Assembly (NCBI GenBank): GCA_965263345.1
Contig: CBDHHC010000014.1
Span: 11,548 to 75,547, forward strand
Origin: CBDHHC01 sp965263345
GTDB lineage: Bacteria > Pseudomonadota > Alphaproteobacteria > Rhizobiales > CBDHHC01
Reading direction: 5' to 3'
Length of the DNA stretch: 64,000 nt
The notes below the pieces were generated by a model that made no database searches, was not told the DNA's origin, and saw only the letters and a list, made by a program, of their open reading frames with translations. Position 1 is the first letter of the stretch. The number at the start of each line of letters is the position of its first letter. This document shows positions 18,105 through 27,468 of this stretch, piece after piece. The translations under genes were made by a program, and so were the position numbers.

Positions 18105-21100
18105 TCACAGTTTATACTTAGCAACTTGATCTAATGTAGAAACTAGGCTAGATGTAACCTGCCCTGTAACAGGCAACCCTTTTTTATCCTGGAACTCTCT
18201 AATTGCACTACGCGTTTTAGGGCCCATACGTCCATCGACTTGTCCTACATTATATCCTAGCTTAACTAATAAAGTTTGTGCTTGTAACACAAGTTTGTCA
18301 GATAACATTGACCGCGTTTGACCAATAAAAATAGACTTGGTCTCGTCGGATAAGTTCGTTGAAGGATCAGGATGCTTTTGACGCCAGTTTGATATTTTAA
18401 CCTCAGCTGCAAATACTTTATCTCTAGTCATAACAGTCTTTAGCATAAGCAATTGTTTCGCAGCTTGTTGATCACCACGACTATGAGCAAGTGAGAACCA
18501 TTTATAAGAACTCACAAGGTCTTTCTGTTCTCCTAACCCACTTTTATATAGCACCCCTAGATTATACTGACTATCTGCAAGTCCATAACTTGCAGCACGT
18601 TTAAACCATTTGACAGCTCTATAGTAATCAGGTGTGGTATCGACAGAATACATATAAAGCACTCCTAAATTATGCATGGCTTTAATATTGCCTTGTTCAG
18701 CAGAACGTTTGTACCAAGTCTTGGCCGAACCAATATCTTTTTTAATACCGCGTCCTCTCTCATATAAAGCACCTAAATAATACTGTGCAGGAGCAAAACT
18801 TTGGGCCGCAGCTTTTTTAAACCATTTAGCAGCATTATTATAGTTTTGAGAGACCCCTTGACCTTCCATATACCTTATAGCAATTGCAAATTGTGCTTTA
18901 GAATTTCCATTCACTGCAGCTGAACGCAAGGAAAATGATCCAATTTCTTCAGGAAGTAGAGAAGCTGTTTTAACAGCCTTCGCCTTATATCGATCAATAC
19001 TGTCATTCTGTCTTTGTAAAGATGTACCAAAATCATCAGGAACAGAAGAAATGAGAGCATTTGTATCTATCGTTTCTAAAGAGCTATCAGTTATTGTTTG
19101 TGGTAATTTCAAACTAACTTTATCCTGCTTACCATCTTTTGCCTTATCACCATTTTCAATTACTTTGTTCTTAAAATACGTATCACTTATTTTACTTTTC
19201 GATACCTTTAAAATCTGTACTTTCTGATCCTCAGGAACTGCACTGTCCCCCTGAGGCGACTTATGACTTAAAACTTCTTTATTCTCTAATGGTGGATCTT
19301 CTATATTTGCTCCAGAGACTTGTGAATTAACTTGGTTATTGAATTTATCGCTTGATACATAGCTTCCTGTTTCAATAATTTCATTACTGCTATCAATAGC
19401 TTTACTATTTTTTTTAGAAATATTAGAATTTATATTTATATCTGAAACTTCCTGGTTGAAAGACTGTTGCACATCTAATCTGGCAGAGGAATATTTATCA
19501 TTATTACCAATTTTGGACAGTTGATCTTTGTATTCTTTTGATGCATCAGCATATTCAGGATTATACTTTTCAGAACTTTGAGAAGATTCAAAAAATAGAA
19601 TCCCAATACAAAATGTTACCACAACAAATGCACCGACAATCGTGACTGAGATGGTATTAAAGCTTTTAGCTGATAAAAAGTCTTTCGCAGAAGCAAAAAA
19701 AGCCTTACTCTGAAACGATACAACATCAGAAGGCCTACTACCTGAATAATCATCATCTAAAAATCTGGAACTATCTCCCCCTCCTTCTTGAGCTGCAGTT
19801 TTAGCAGCATACCTGGCCGCTTCAACATAATATGAGTCATTTTCTTTATAATAAGAAGGACGAGATAAATCTTTATCTTTATTAAATATTTTTTGAGAAA
19901 AGTTTTGGGGTTCCAAATCTTGATTGATTTGATCAAGATCCTCAATAATAGATGTCTCTTGATATTGCCCTTCAATCTCTCGATGAAAATCATTTGAATA
20001 GTTCTCAGACGAAGAGCAGCCCTGTTCTATATCAGAACTGTTTTTTTTTATGTAAGAAACACGATTTGACTTTCTATTAGAAATCCTTTTCTCTATCGTT
20101 TCTAAACGCCCTGACATACTTTCTAAAGTATCGCTAAAAGCAGCAAAATTTTCTGAAGCATCATCTTTCTTATAATAGTCTGAATTCAGGGCTGATATAG
20201 AATCTTGTATTGCATCCAGCCTATCATTATCGTGGCTTTGAGTTACTGTTTCCCCAACTTTTGTTGCTACAATATCCGCAATTTTCACACTCTTCTCTTC
20301 TAAGATACGAGAAGCAATATCCTCAAAAGCTGTATTAAGGTCCTTTTGCGAAACAGCTTCGGCTCGTGAACTTTCAACAAGATCAATCAGTTTAACAATC
20401 TGCTGTTCTAAAACATCAATCCGTTCCGAATGAGACTCAGCTTTTTGAACATATTCAGAAAGAGATTCTATACGCTGCTCAATACCTTCAATAGATACAG
20501 ATTCATTATTTGATTGCAACCAACTCTCAAACTTAGAAGCCAGGTCTTCAAACTTTTTAGAAATCTCAATACGCTCATCAAAATCATTTTCACGATCAAT
20601 AAGGGTCTCTTCAAGTTTTGTGGCAATTACTGCAAAGCGCTCCTCAAGAGTATCAGTCACTTTTGACTTAACTTCTACGTGCTGATGACTCTTTGGCTCT
20701 TTAGCAGAGTCTTTTTTTGTTTGAGAAGATACTTCTGGAGAAATATACTCAGCAATAGATGCAAGCTCCTCAGTATCTATTTTTGTTACAGGATCAATAT
20801 CAGGAGCAACTATCTTATGATCCATTTGCTGCAAAAGATCTAGATCGCATTCTTCACTTTTTTCCGCTTCTTCTTTATGCTCCGGTTGAAGAGTTTGTCT
20901 CTCTGATTCCTGAGCAATAGTTTTTTTATCAATTTCTGGTGAAGCGACTTCAAACGACAATTCTTCATGAATTGTTTCTATATCAAGATCTTCAGAAACG
21001 TCTATATCATCTGTTACAACAAAGGTTATATCGGCATTATCTGCAGAAACTTTTTCTTCTGCTTGAGTACCATCAACATCGTTTTCTTTCTCTTCATTCT

Positions 21101-21521
21101 CAACCAGTTTATTGGCAAGGGCTTCAATTCTGTCTTCCAAATATTCAGCACTGATCGCTCGCCCTTGAGAAACTATTTCAATCCTGTCAGACAACCCTTC
21201 AATTTTACTCTCAATATGTTCAAATGAACTTACATTAGGATTTTTCTCAGAAATCTTAATTTGGTTAGTTTGACCACTCAAAGTACTCAAGCGATCTTGC
21301 ATTTCTTTCAATGTCTCAGAATTAGAACGATCAACATCATCAATTTGATCGACAATCCTTCGCAAAACTGACCCTAGTTTATGCGTCTCAGGTTGCGCCT
21401 CATCAGGCTGCATTATACTCTTTTCACTCATATTTTTAGTCCTTCGGGAAGAACTTTTTTTATTTTTTTGCCCCATCTTCGCCATCAATTTCCACCCTGA
21501 AGCGCTATTAAATAATCCCAA
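18105..21521 (-). CDS. podJ: PodJ-like polar organising protein (coiled coil, TM, Sel1 repeats, PG-binding)
   Basis: A 1138-residue protein with the PodJ architecture. A long acidic coiled-coil cytoplasmic region (about 50-500) carries repeated short heptads such as RIESLSEYVQKAESHSERID. One membrane helix follows (about 622-645), then a low-complexity periplasmic spacer (650-860), four to five Sel1/TPR repeats (about 865-1020) and a C-terminal peptidoglycan-binding domain (about 1076-1133, VDGRMGPKTRSAIREFQ). PodJ marks a cell pole and recruits cell-cycle regulators. Two TTAA-N7-TTAA sites lie upstream. An internal ATG at 21431 has a better ribosome binding site (AAGGA) than ATG 21521, so the true start may be there. 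Confidence 0.85.
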   Translation of the reverse strand: MGLFNSASGWKLMAKMGQKNKKSSSRRTKNMSEKSIMQPDEAQPETHKLGSVLRRIVDQIDDVDRSNSETLKEMQDRLSTLSGQTNQIKISEKNPNVSSFEHIESKIEGLSDRIEIVSQGRAISAEYLEDRIEALANKLVENEEKENDVDGTQAEEKVSADNADITFVVTDDIDVSEDLDIETIHEELSFEVASPEIDKKTIAQESERQTLQPEHKEEAEKSEECDLDLLQQMDHKIVAPDIDPVTKIDTEELASIAEYISPEVSSQTKKDSAKEPKSHQHVEVKSKVTDTLEERFAVIATKLEETLIDRENDFDERIEISKKFEDLASKFESWLQSNNESVSIEGIEQRIESLSEYVQKAESHSERIDVLEQQIVKLIDLVESSRAEAVSQKDLNTAFEDIASRILEEKSVKIADIVATKVGETVTQSHDNDRLDAIQDSISALNSDYYKKDDASENFAAFSDTLESMSGRLETIEKRISNRKSNRVSYIKKNSSDIEQGCSSSENYSNDFHREIEGQYQETSIIEDLDQINQDLEPQNFSQKIFNKDKDLSRPSYYKENDSYYVEAARYAAKTAAQEGGGDSSRFLDDDYSGSRPSDVVSFQSKAFFASAKDFLSAKSFNTISVTIVGAFVVVTFCIGILFFESSQSSEKYNPEYADASKEYKDQLSKIGNNDKYSSARLDVQQSFNQEVSDININSNISKKNSKAIDSSNEIIETGSYVSSDKFNNQVNSQVSGANIEDPPLENKEVLSHKSPQGDSAVPEDQKVQILKVSKSKISDTYFKNKVIENGDKAKDGKQDKVSLKLPQTITDSSLETIDTNALISSVPDDFGTSLQRQNDSIDRYKAKAVKTASLLPEEIGSFSLRSAAVNGNSKAQFAIAIRYMEGQGVSQNYNNAAKWFKKAAAQSFAPAQYYLGALYERGRGIKKDIGSAKTWYKRSAEQGNIKAMHNLGVLYMYSVDTTPDYYRAVKWFKRAASYGLADSQYNLGVLYKSGLGEQKDLVSSYKWFSLAHSRGDQQAAKQLLMLKTVMTRDKVFAAEVKISNWRQKHPDPSTNLSDETKSIFIGQTRSMLSDKLVLQAQTLLVKLGYNVGQVDGRMGPKTRSAIREFQDKKGLPVTGQVTSSLVSTLDQVAKYKL

Positions 21522-21652
21522 ATGCGCCTATCCATTAGACGAAGCAGAACAATGCCAACATCTGCCTAGTTAGATAAGTACGCACTTGTTCGTCCGCACC
21601 TATCACCAATCGGACATAGTATTTTCAATTCTTAATGAGTCACCAAAAACAG

Positions 21653-21667
21653 TTAACATAAAGTTAA
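21653..21667. promoter_or_regulatory. CtrA-type binding site (TTAA-N7-TTAA)
   Basis: TTAACATAAAGTTAA matches the full CtrA consensus TTAA-N7-TTAA exactly. It lies 132 bp upstream of the podJ start. A GAGTC methylation-type site (GANTC) is at 21637-21641. Confidence 0.6.
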
Positions 21668-21683
21668 TATTCAATAAAGATCG

Positions 21684-21698
21684 TTAAAAATACATTAA
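21684..21698. promoter_or_regulatory. Second CtrA-type binding site
   Basis: TTAAAAATACATTAA, followed by C, matches TTAA-N7-TTAAC. It is 31 bp from the first site, about three helical turns, so the two sites lie on the same face of the DNA. Confidence 0.6.
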
Positions 21699-22060
21699 CT
21701 ACTATCATTTTTACTAATTAGTTCACATAAAAACAACTTTAAAATTTATAATACTGAGTAGAAATCAGAAAAATACTCCCTAACTATTACAGGACAAAAT
21801 ATAAATTAAATACTTCAAAAAAGACCGTCTTCAAAAAACAATCATTCGACATAAGGCAATATTATTAATTATACAGAAAGCGTGATAATAATTTAGAAGA
21901 TTAAATATACTCGAGCACAAACAATTATTATGTCTAATATCATAAATATGAGGGAAGTTATATGTTGAACTTTCAAAAGATATAACAATTGCTATTCATC
22001 GACAGACAACATTAACAAATTTAGCTATGCAAAGATCTATTCATTACAGGAGAATGACTT

Positions 22061-22933
22061 TTGGAAAATGTTTACGCATTGGCAATACATGGCGGAGCTG
22101 GAGCAAAACCAAATAGAGATTATAGCAAAGTAGAACAACACCTAACGGAGCTCATAAAAATAGGAGAACAACATCTCAAAAATAAACAGCCAGCACTCGA
22201 CATTGTGGAACATATTGTCTGCGAAATGGAAAACTCAGGCCTTTACGTAGCAGGCAAAGGTTCAGCAAAAAACCAAGCTGGATACGTAGAGCTTGATGCT
22301 TCGATTATGGATGGCTATACCCACAAAGCCGGAAGTGTAGCTGCTATAAAAAATATCATTAATCCTATATCAGCAGCAAGAAAAGTTATGGAAGACACAA
22401 AGCATGTGATGCTGGTTGGAAATGGTGCTAATGAATTTGCTAAAATAAAAAAGTTAGCAAAAGTTGAAAATCCTGAAACTTATTATACGAGAGCAGTCGG
22501 TATAAAAAAACAGGATGAGAATGAACTCTCTCATGGGACAGTTGGTGCTGTAGCACTGGATTTAAATGGACACTTGGCTGCTGCGACCTCAACAGGTGGC
22601 GTCTTTGGTAAAATGGAAGGACGTGTAGGAGATACTCCAATTATTTCAGTTGGAACTTGGGCAGATTCTCATATAGCAGCTTCTTGTACGGGACTAGGCG
22701 AATACTTTATTCTTGCAGGAGGCGCCAGAGATATCTCTGCAAGGGTAAAATATGGCGGAACAAGTTTACAAAACGCGTCAACAGCAATGCTTGACGAAGT
22801 CGCGAATTTAGGAGGCGATGGTGGTGTCATAGTGGTTTCAAATAAAGGTGAGATTGCAATGCCTTTCAATAGTAAAGGTATGAAGCGAGCATCGGTAAGC
22901 AGCAATACCCCGCTTTATGTAGCTATTTTTTAA
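22061..22933 (+). CDS. iaaA: Isoaspartyl peptidase / L-asparaginase (Ntn-hydrolase)
   Basis: A 290-residue plant-type asparaginase that removes isoaspartyl residues from peptides and hydrolyses asparagine. It is made as a precursor that cleaves itself before the catalytic Thr, here T160 in SHGTVGAVALD. Other motifs are IHGGAG (9-14), the GKGS/ELDASIMDG region (65-85), TSTGGVFGKMEGRVGDTP after the cleavage site, and the C-terminal GGDGGVI. The start is TTG 22061, chosen because AGGAG at 22048-22052 is 8 bases upstream and no in-frame ATG fits. It is slightly short for the family but complete. Confidence 0.92.
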   Translation: MENVYALAIHGGAGAKPNRDYSKVEQHLTELIKIGEQHLKNKQPALDIVEHIVCEMENSGLYVAGKGSAKNQAGYVELDASIMDGYTHKAGSVAAIKNIINPISAARKVMEDTKHVMLVGNGANEFAKIKKLAKVENPETYYTRAVGIKKQDENELSHGTVGAVALDLNGHLAAATSTGGVFGKMEGRVGDTPIISVGTWADSHIAASCTGLGEYFILAGGARDISARVKYGGTSLQNASTAMLDEVANLGGDGGVIVVSNKGEIAMPFNSKGMKRASVSSNTPLYVAIF

Positions 22934-22995
22934 TTTAATAGCTTTGAGTTATCATGAGAAACAACATCATATATTGATCAAAAGATTATCTAAAC

Positions 22996-24642
22996 TTAAT
23001 GGGCAACATCATAACTTGGATCATGTATCGCAGTAGTCGTCCCATTTACAATAATGGGTTTATTCTTCCGGAAAACCCAATACTGTCCATGAGAAGCAAC
23101 TGCAGAGACAAGACCATTACGGGTATGAGGTCTACGCCCATGATGAATAATAGAAAAAATATCAGACAGGATACGAGGTACTTGAGCAAAATAAGAATGC
23201 GCGAAAAAGCTTGTATCAACACCAGTTGCATCGATAGTATCAATACCATCTACAATCACAAGGTTTTCCCCAGCATCTCCAGCACGCGGACCTCCATGAA
23301 CACTTCTTGAAACTAAGAGTGCTTTATCGTCTGCAGAAGCATAAAGAGTAACATTCTTCGAAGCCTGTACCAGCTTTGGAGCAATATCACGCTTAAAGAC
23401 TTCTGCATCTATGTCAGGTGCTGCTAGCATTATCTCTTTAAATCGTTTTTTAAAAGTTGGAATTTCTGTAACAAGTTCTGCAACGGCTCCTGTTAGAGCA
23501 CGCGACCCCATACTATGAGCAATGAGATAGATATTCTCAGCATCAGAACGGTTAGCAAAATCTCTGATAAATCTCTTTAGATTTGATTGGGTCCAGCGAA
23601 CGTTCGTCTGATCACTTAGATACCCTTTTAACGTTCCATTCGAAGGCCAGCTATAAAAAATAGGAGCACCATCGAAGTTCAAATCATGGGCAATCTGAGC
23701 TGTTCTCAAGGCAGCCTCATGAAACTCAATATTATAGCCATGTACAAATACAAAAGCATTCTTGCCTTTAGAAATACGGATATTTTTTCGGATTTCTTGA
23801 AAAAATCTAGTTTTGCTCTGACGCTTCACATTCTTCAATACGACATGGCGTTTTGGGTCTTCACGAAACTCCATACGCCACAAAGTAGGAGCTTCCAACA
23901 TCCCAACTTTATGAGACCTTGGTATACTCACATCACTATAACCATATGTAATTGAAGAACGTCGAGTACCATAAACTTTTTTAGGCTTCAAACTACCCGA
24001 AAGATTTCTATCTGTTGCATAATAAACTCTTACAATTGAATATGGAGATGTATTTTCTCCAACCAAATCAGTTTGAAATGCGCGTGTTTTATTAGTTGCA
24101 GGTATGTCCTCTTGAACATCCGATTTTGCAGCAACTTGAGGCCTTTTTACAAAATCCTCTAGAGGAGAACTTTTCTCTGTAGTAACAGGTTGCAGTTCTT
24201 TCAAAATGTCTTGTTTTAATTCAGCAGACTGAGATTGAGAAACTTGACGAGCCAAGAGGTTCTGTTGATCTTTTATAGTTTCTTTTGAATGAGAGAAAGG
24301 CTTATCCGTTATAACTTTTACAACTTCATTTTCACTGTCTTTCTCAGCAAGCTGCTTAGGTTGAGGAGATGGTTTTATTTTAATAACATCATCAACACTT
24401 TTTTTATGCTTAGCGTGAGAAGTATGCACAAGACGTTTTGTCTTCACTTTCTTGGGCTTATGAGCAATCTTAACATGCTGACGCTTCTTGGAGACTTTTG
24501 CCGTTTTGTGTGATGAAAGATGAGTATCTTTAAGCGATCCCTTAGAACGGGCAAACTCACCTCGTCCTTCTTTATCAAAAGCACAACCGGCTACAGAAAA
24601 CAAAGAAAAACAAATAAAAAATACAGATAATATCCTGCTCAT
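22996..24642 (-). CDS. Lipoprotein alpha/beta hydrolase, DUF900 family
   Basis: A 548-residue predicted lipoprotein. The start ATG 24642 gives a signal peptide with lipobox SVAGC (Cys20); the longer frame to 24693 would bury it. A basic Lys/His-rich linker (about 40-130) follows, then a DUF900 esterase domain: VYYATDRN (207-214), FVFVHGYN (297-304, oxyanion region), LIAHSMGSRAL with nucleophile S377, and AAPDIDAEVF. A final catalytic His is likely in HSYFAQVPR. The enzyme should sit on the periplasmic or outer-membrane face. Substrate unknown. It converges on iaaA. Confidence 0.87.
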   Translation of the reverse strand: MSRILSVFFICFSLFSVAGCAFDKEGRGEFARSKGSLKDTHLSSHKTAKVSKKRQHVKIAHKPKKVKTKRLVHTSHAKHKKSVDDVIKIKPSPQPKQLAEKDSENEVVKVITDKPFSHSKETIKDQQNLLARQVSQSQSAELKQDILKELQPVTTEKSSPLEDFVKRPQVAAKSDVQEDIPATNKTRAFQTDLVGENTSPYSIVRVYYATDRNLSGSLKPKKVYGTRRSSITYGYSDVSIPRSHKVGMLEAPTLWRMEFREDPKRHVVLKNVKRQSKTRFFQEIRKNIRISKGKNAFVFVHGYNIEFHEAALRTAQIAHDLNFDGAPIFYSWPSNGTLKGYLSDQTNVRWTQSNLKRFIRDFANRSDAENIYLIAHSMGSRALTGAVAELVTEIPTFKKRFKEIMLAAPDIDAEVFKRDIAPKLVQASKNVTLYASADDKALLVSRSVHGGPRAGDAGENLVIVDGIDTIDATGVDTSFFAHSYFAQVPRILSDIFSIIHHGRRPHTRNGLVSAVASHGQYWVFRKNKPIIVNGTTTAIHDPSYDVAH

Positions 24643-24664
24643 AGTCACCGTCCAATTTTGCGGA

Positions 24665-24859
24665 TCAGCTTCCAGAACACAATCTACCGCCATGATGACT
24701 TGTGAATAACAAAAGCATCAGATAGAAAGCCCCGCCCAAAAAATAAAGACTTGGTAAAATACCAGTTCTCACGTTTATCTGGAAAAACTTTCTTATGATT
24801 CGTAGGGCTTTGTAAGTGACAATGAGAAGATATCCAAATATTATTATAATATTTTTCAT
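24665..24859 (-). CDS. Possible small membrane protein, 64 aa
   Basis: A short frame between gyrB and the hydrolase gene, same strand. It starts 75 bp after the gyrB stop with AGAAG about 8 bases upstream of ATG 24859. Two hydrophobic stretches (IIIIFGYLLIVTY and LPSLYFLGGAFYLMLLLF) flank a basic loop. No homologue is recognised. It overlaps the region upstream of the hydrolase start, so it may be spurious. Confidence 0.35.
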   Translation of the reverse strand: MKNIIIIFGYLLIVTYKALRIIRKFFQINVRTGILPSLYFLGGAFYLMLLLFTSHHGGRLCSGS

Positions 24860-24933
24860 AAACTTCTAATAATTAAAACAGGAATTCAAGTAAAACACAT
24901 TCTACATTACAAAAAAATGACACCTTAAATAAT

Positions 24934-27372
24934 TTAAACATCCAAATTTGCGACTTGTAATGCATTTTCTTGAATAAACTCACGACGTGGGTCAACAACA
25001 TCCCCCATCAATTTAGAGAAAATCTCATCGGTCTCATCAAGTTCCCCAACTTTTACTTGAAGCAAAGTACGAGTTTCGAGATCAAGAGTAGTATCCCATA
25101 ACTGATCAGGATTCATTTCTCCCAATCCCTTATAACGTTGAATATTAGAAATTCCCTTTCGCCCAATTGCAAAAATTGCCTCTAATAGATCAGAAGGCCC
25201 AAAAATACTTGTAGTACTTTCCTTGCGACGTATATGAGCTGACAGACCATAAATATCATATAACTCTTGAGAGAGTTCATGCATCTTACGAGCATCGACA
25301 GAGCCAATTAAAGATGGATCAAGATGACAAACTTCCTTCACACCACGAACATCTCTAACAAACTTAAGCCCACCATCCTCAGCAATAGATCCTTCCCAGC
25401 CAACTTCAGTTTCGTCAGCTATCAGATCTAATCGTTCAGCAACCTTTTTTGCAATTTCTTGTGCCTTAACATCATCATTGAGTAGCTCAATATCAAAGCC
25501 ACCGACAATTGCAGCTTGTTCTACAAGAAACTTTGGATAACGACTATGTATGGAAGATAACAAGGACTGGAATTGACGTGCTTTTTGAACAATCTCCGCA
25601 AGATCATTCCCTCCACGTTCTTCACCACTCCCAAGAACAAGTGTAACACCATCCAATCCCATATCGATTAGATAGTCTTCAAAAGCCGCCTCATCCTTAA
25701 GATATCGTTCAGACTGTCCACGCTTCACTTTGTAGAGCGGAGGTTGAGCGATATAAAGATGACCGCGTTCTATCAACTCAGGCATTTGACGATAGAAAAA
25801 TGTTAAAAGCAAAGTACGAATATGAGCACCATCAACATCCGCATCAGTCATGATAATAATCTTATGGTAACGTAGCTTCTCTACATCAAAATCATCTCGT
25901 CCTATCCCTGTTCCAAGGGCTGTAATAAGCGTACCTATCTCTTGACTGGAAAGCATTTTATCAAAACGAGCACGTTCAACATTTAAAATTTTACCACGCA
26001 AAGGAAGTACAGCTTGGAACTCACGATTACGCGCCTGTTTAGCTGATCCACCTGCAGAATCACCCTCCACCAGGAATAATTCAGCTTTAGAAGCATCCCG
26101 TTCCTGACAATCTGCAAGTTTTCCTGGTAAGCTTGCTATATCTAAAGCCCCTTTACGGCGTGTAAGCTCCCGAGCTTTCCGAGCGGCTTCTCTAGCCGCA
26201 GCAGCTTCGACAACTTTACTGATAACAGTCTTAGCTTCACTTGGGTTTTCTTCAAGCCATTGCCCTAAAGCTTCATTCATCGTTCCTTCCACAATAGGAC
26301 GGACCTCAGATGACACTAACTTATCTTTTGTCTGACTGGAAAATTTGGGATCTGGAACTTTCACGGACAATACGCATGTCATTCCTTCACGTGCATCATC
26401 TCCTGTAAAAGAAACCTTCTCTTTTTTTGCAATACCAGAACTGGTTGCATAACTATTTATTGTACGTGTAAGAGCTCCACGAAAACCAGCTAAATGCGTT
26501 CCACCATCACGTTGCGGAATATTGTTCGTAAAACAAAGAACAGATTCATGATAACTATCATTCCACCAAAGCGCAGCTTCAACTGTTACTCCATCACGCT
26601 CACTTTGAACAACAATAGGATTCGCTAAAAGAGGATGCTTATTCCGATCCAGGTAACGAACAAAAGCTTCTAAGCCACCTTCATAAAAAAGCTCCTCAAC
26701 TTTAGGGTCTGCATGACGGGCATCAGTTAAAACAATTGTAATACCCGAGTTCAGAAAAGCCAGCTCACGCAGCCTATGCTCTAAAGTCCCATAATCAAAA
26801 TCGGTTTTAGAGAATGTCTCAGACGAAGGAAGAAAAGTAACTTGGGTTCCAGTTTTACCATCAGAGTCACCAACAACAGATAAAGCCGAAACAGAATTTC
26901 CGTTCTCAAACCTCATTTGATGTTCTTTACCATCACGCCATATCGTTAGTATGAGGTATTCGGAAAGCGCGTTTACAACAGAAACCCCCACACCATGCAA
27001 TCCACCAGAAACTTTGTAAGAGTTTTGGTCAAATTTACCGCCGGCATGAAGCTGTGTCATAATTACTTCTGCTGCAGAAATACCTTCCTCAGCATGTATC
27101 GCGACTGGAATTCCTCGCCCGTTATCATTAACTGTTACTGAACCATCAGCATTTAAAACAACATTGACCTTATCACAATACCCTGCAAGGGCCTCATCGA
27201 TAGCATTATCGACCACTTCATAAACCATATGATGCAAACCAGAACCGTCATCGGTATCGCCGATATACATTCCTGGACGCTTGCGAACAGCATCAAGCCC
27301 TTTCAGAACTTTAATAGAATCCGCACCATAATCTTCCATATTTTCTTCTTGCCTGAGAGGCTCATTGGTCAT
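24934..27372 (-). CDS. gyrB: DNA gyrase subunit B
   Basis: GyrB is the ATPase subunit of gyrase, the type II topoisomerase that adds negative supercoils. The 812 residues show all landmarks: DNGRGIPV and GGLHGVGVSVVNALS in the GHKL ATPase, QTKDKL in the transducer, EGDSAGGSAKQ and TDADVDGAHIRTLL in the TOPRIM domain, and a C-terminal QRYKGLGEMNPDQLWDTT block. The length is normal for alphaproteobacteria. It is the last gene of the dnaN-recF-gyrB run, 96 bp after recF, and a relaxed DnaA-box match lies in that gap. Confidence 0.98.
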   Translation of the reverse strand: MTNEPLRQEENMEDYGADSIKVLKGLDAVRKRPGMYIGDTDDGSGLHHMVYEVVDNAIDEALAGYCDKVNVVLNADGSVTVNDNGRGIPVAIHAEEGISAAEVIMTQLHAGGKFDQNSYKVSGGLHGVGVSVVNALSEYLILTIWRDGKEHQMRFENGNSVSALSVVGDSDGKTGTQVTFLPSSETFSKTDFDYGTLEHRLRELAFLNSGITIVLTDARHADPKVEELFYEGGLEAFVRYLDRNKHPLLANPIVVQSERDGVTVEAALWWNDSYHESVLCFTNNIPQRDGGTHLAGFRGALTRTINSYATSSGIAKKEKVSFTGDDAREGMTCVLSVKVPDPKFSSQTKDKLVSSEVRPIVEGTMNEALGQWLEENPSEAKTVISKVVEAAAAREAARKARELTRRKGALDIASLPGKLADCQERDASKAELFLVEGDSAGGSAKQARNREFQAVLPLRGKILNVERARFDKMLSSQEIGTLITALGTGIGRDDFDVEKLRYHKIIIMTDADVDGAHIRTLLLTFFYRQMPELIERGHLYIAQPPLYKVKRGQSERYLKDEAAFEDYLIDMGLDGVTLVLGSGEERGGNDLAEIVQKARQFQSLLSSIHSRYPKFLVEQAAIVGGFDIELLNDDVKAQEIAKKVAERLDLIADETEVGWEGSIAEDGGLKFVRDVRGVKEVCHLDPSLIGSVDARKMHELSQELYDIYGLSAHIRRKESTTSIFGPSDLLEAIFAIGRKGISNIQRYKGLGEMNPDQLWDTTLDLETRTLLQVKVGELDETDEIFSKLMGDVVDPRREFIQENALQVANLDV

Positions 27373-27445
27373 ATCCGTGCCACCTGTATAAAAGGTATAT
27401 AAAACCTTAATGCAAACCAGTGCATTTTATCGCATAATGCCGTGA

Positions 27446-27454
27446 TTTTACACA
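27446..27454. promoter_or_regulatory. DnaA-box-like 9-mer between recF and gyrB
   Basis: TTTTACACA fits the relaxed DnaA-box consensus TTWTNCACA. It is a single site in an AT-rich gap, so chance is possible. Confidence 0.3.
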
Positions 27455-27468
27455 AAAATTAAGTCGTT

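Larger units (their letters stand above)
21522..22060. other. Divergent intergenic region podJ / iaaA
   Basis: 539 AT-rich bases between divergent genes. The podJ side holds two CtrA-type sites and a GANTC site, listed separately. The rest shows no reading frame or RNA structure I can support. Confidence 0.55.
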
